Assembly: GCA_046728075.1 (NCBI GenBank)
Contig: JBKPDV010000281.1
Span: forward strand, 1-6,083
Length of the DNA stretch: 6,083 nt
Direction of reading: 5' to 3'
From: JBKPDV01 sp046728075
GTDB taxonomy: Bacteria > Acidobacteriota > Thermoanaerobaculia > UBA5066 > Gp7-AA6
In this document: in pieces, positions 5,822-6,083 of the stretch
How the letters are laid out: every line of letters starts with the position of its first letter
Numbering within the stretch: the first letter of the stretch is position 1
Position numbers and translations under genes: made by a program
Notes under the pieces: generated by a model
What the model was told of the DNA's origin: nothing
Database searches by the model: none
Seen by the model: only the letters and a program-made list of their open reading frames with translations

Positions 5822-6083
5822 TCAGAACCGGGAGCGGATGTCCGCGCGATGAACGGCTTTTCTGAAGTCCGGTCCCCTCAGCGGAATGAGCACGCACATT
5901 TCATACAGTCGGCTCCGCACGCGGTACCCGAGCCGGTCCTCCAGTTTTTCCTTTTCGCCGGACGCGGTATCGGGCTCGTCTTCGAAGTTCGAGGTCGCGA
6001 TCGTGATGCGCTTCTTGTTGTAGCGCGTGTTCAACAGGTTGTAGAGAACGTCCTGGACCCACGGGTGAGGCTTCGACGCCCCC
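5822..6083 (-). CDS. DnaC/IstB-like AAA+ ATPase, C-terminal part only
   Basis: The last 86 residues of a protein whose 5' part lies beyond the right edge. The frame is open to the edge and reads GASKPHPWVQDVLYNLLNTR, then YNKKRITIATSNF (a sensor-1-like segment ending in T-S-N), an acidic variable loop, and DRLGYRVRSRLYEMCVLIPL with the arginine pair expected at the AAA+ subunit interface. This pattern is that of DnaC/DnaI helicase loaders and the related IstB transposition helpers. A helicase-loader type ATP-binding protein is the better guess because no transposase or terminal repeat is visible, but without the Walker motifs or upstream neighbour the two cannot be told apart. The TGA at 5822-5824 is followed after one base by the TTG start of the SpoIID gene. 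Confidence 0.85.
   Translation of the reverse strand, partial: GASKPHPWVQDVLYNLLNTRYNKKRITIATSNFEDEPDTASGEKEKLEDRLGYRVRSRLYEMCVLIPLRGPDFRKAVHRADIRSRF

Noticed and set aside
5822..6083. IS21-type insertion sequence (IstB)
   Set aside because: The protein family overlaps with IstB, but no transposase, terminal inverted repeat or target duplication is visible, and the next gene is a tightly spaced cell-wall gene.

Overview
This is a high-GC, gene-dense bacterial window of about 6.1 kb. Every gene I can support is read from the minus strand, so gene order in the direction of transcription runs from the right edge to the left. Codon use and protein style suggest a non-model, Gram-negative-type (diderm) soil or sediment bacterium. 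Acidobacteriota or a neighbouring phylum is my guess from the protein content (SPOR-SpoIID lipoprotein, MeaB, methylmalonyl-CoA epimerase, coupled small conserved protein). That placement is inference, not proof.

Layout from right to left: (i) the C-terminal end of a DnaC/IstB-like AAA+ ATPase, cut by the window edge; (ii) one base further on, a 752-residue lipoprotein that joins a SPOR domain to a SpoIID/LytB peptidoglycan-cleaving domain; (iii) an acyl-CoA dehydrogenase; (iv) a MeaB/ArgK-type G3E GTPase; (v) a methylmalonyl-CoA epimerase; (vi) an unrecognised 110-residue protein whose start overlaps the epimerase stop (ATGA); and (vii) the N-terminal part of a membrane metalloprotease with an HELGH motif, cut by the left edge.

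Genes iii-v form a metabolic block. The dehydrogenase fits branched-chain or short-chain acyl-CoA breakdown. The epimerase and MeaB serve the methylmalonyl-CoA to succinyl-CoA step, MeaB as the chaperone of the B12-dependent mutase. The mutase and propionyl-CoA carboxylase themselves are not in the window. The first two genes and the last two look like separate translationally coupled pairs.

The most unusual feature is in the gaps. All three real intergenic gaps (spoIID/acyl-CoA dehydrogenase, dehydrogenase/meaB, meaB/epimerase) hold the same architecture built from three unrelated sequences: a tandem array of 7-bp units, a short unique spacer, then the same 7-bp units inverted. The units are roughly GACTGAG, GTTCAAA and AGCTNTC. 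In each case the distal arm ends at, or within 2 bp of, the stop codon of the preceding gene. One array supplies the only usable start codon of meaB. Another carries a possible promoter for the acyl-CoA dehydrogenase. There is no other stretch above 300 bp without a gene, and I saw no tRNA, rRNA, CRISPR or insertion sequence.
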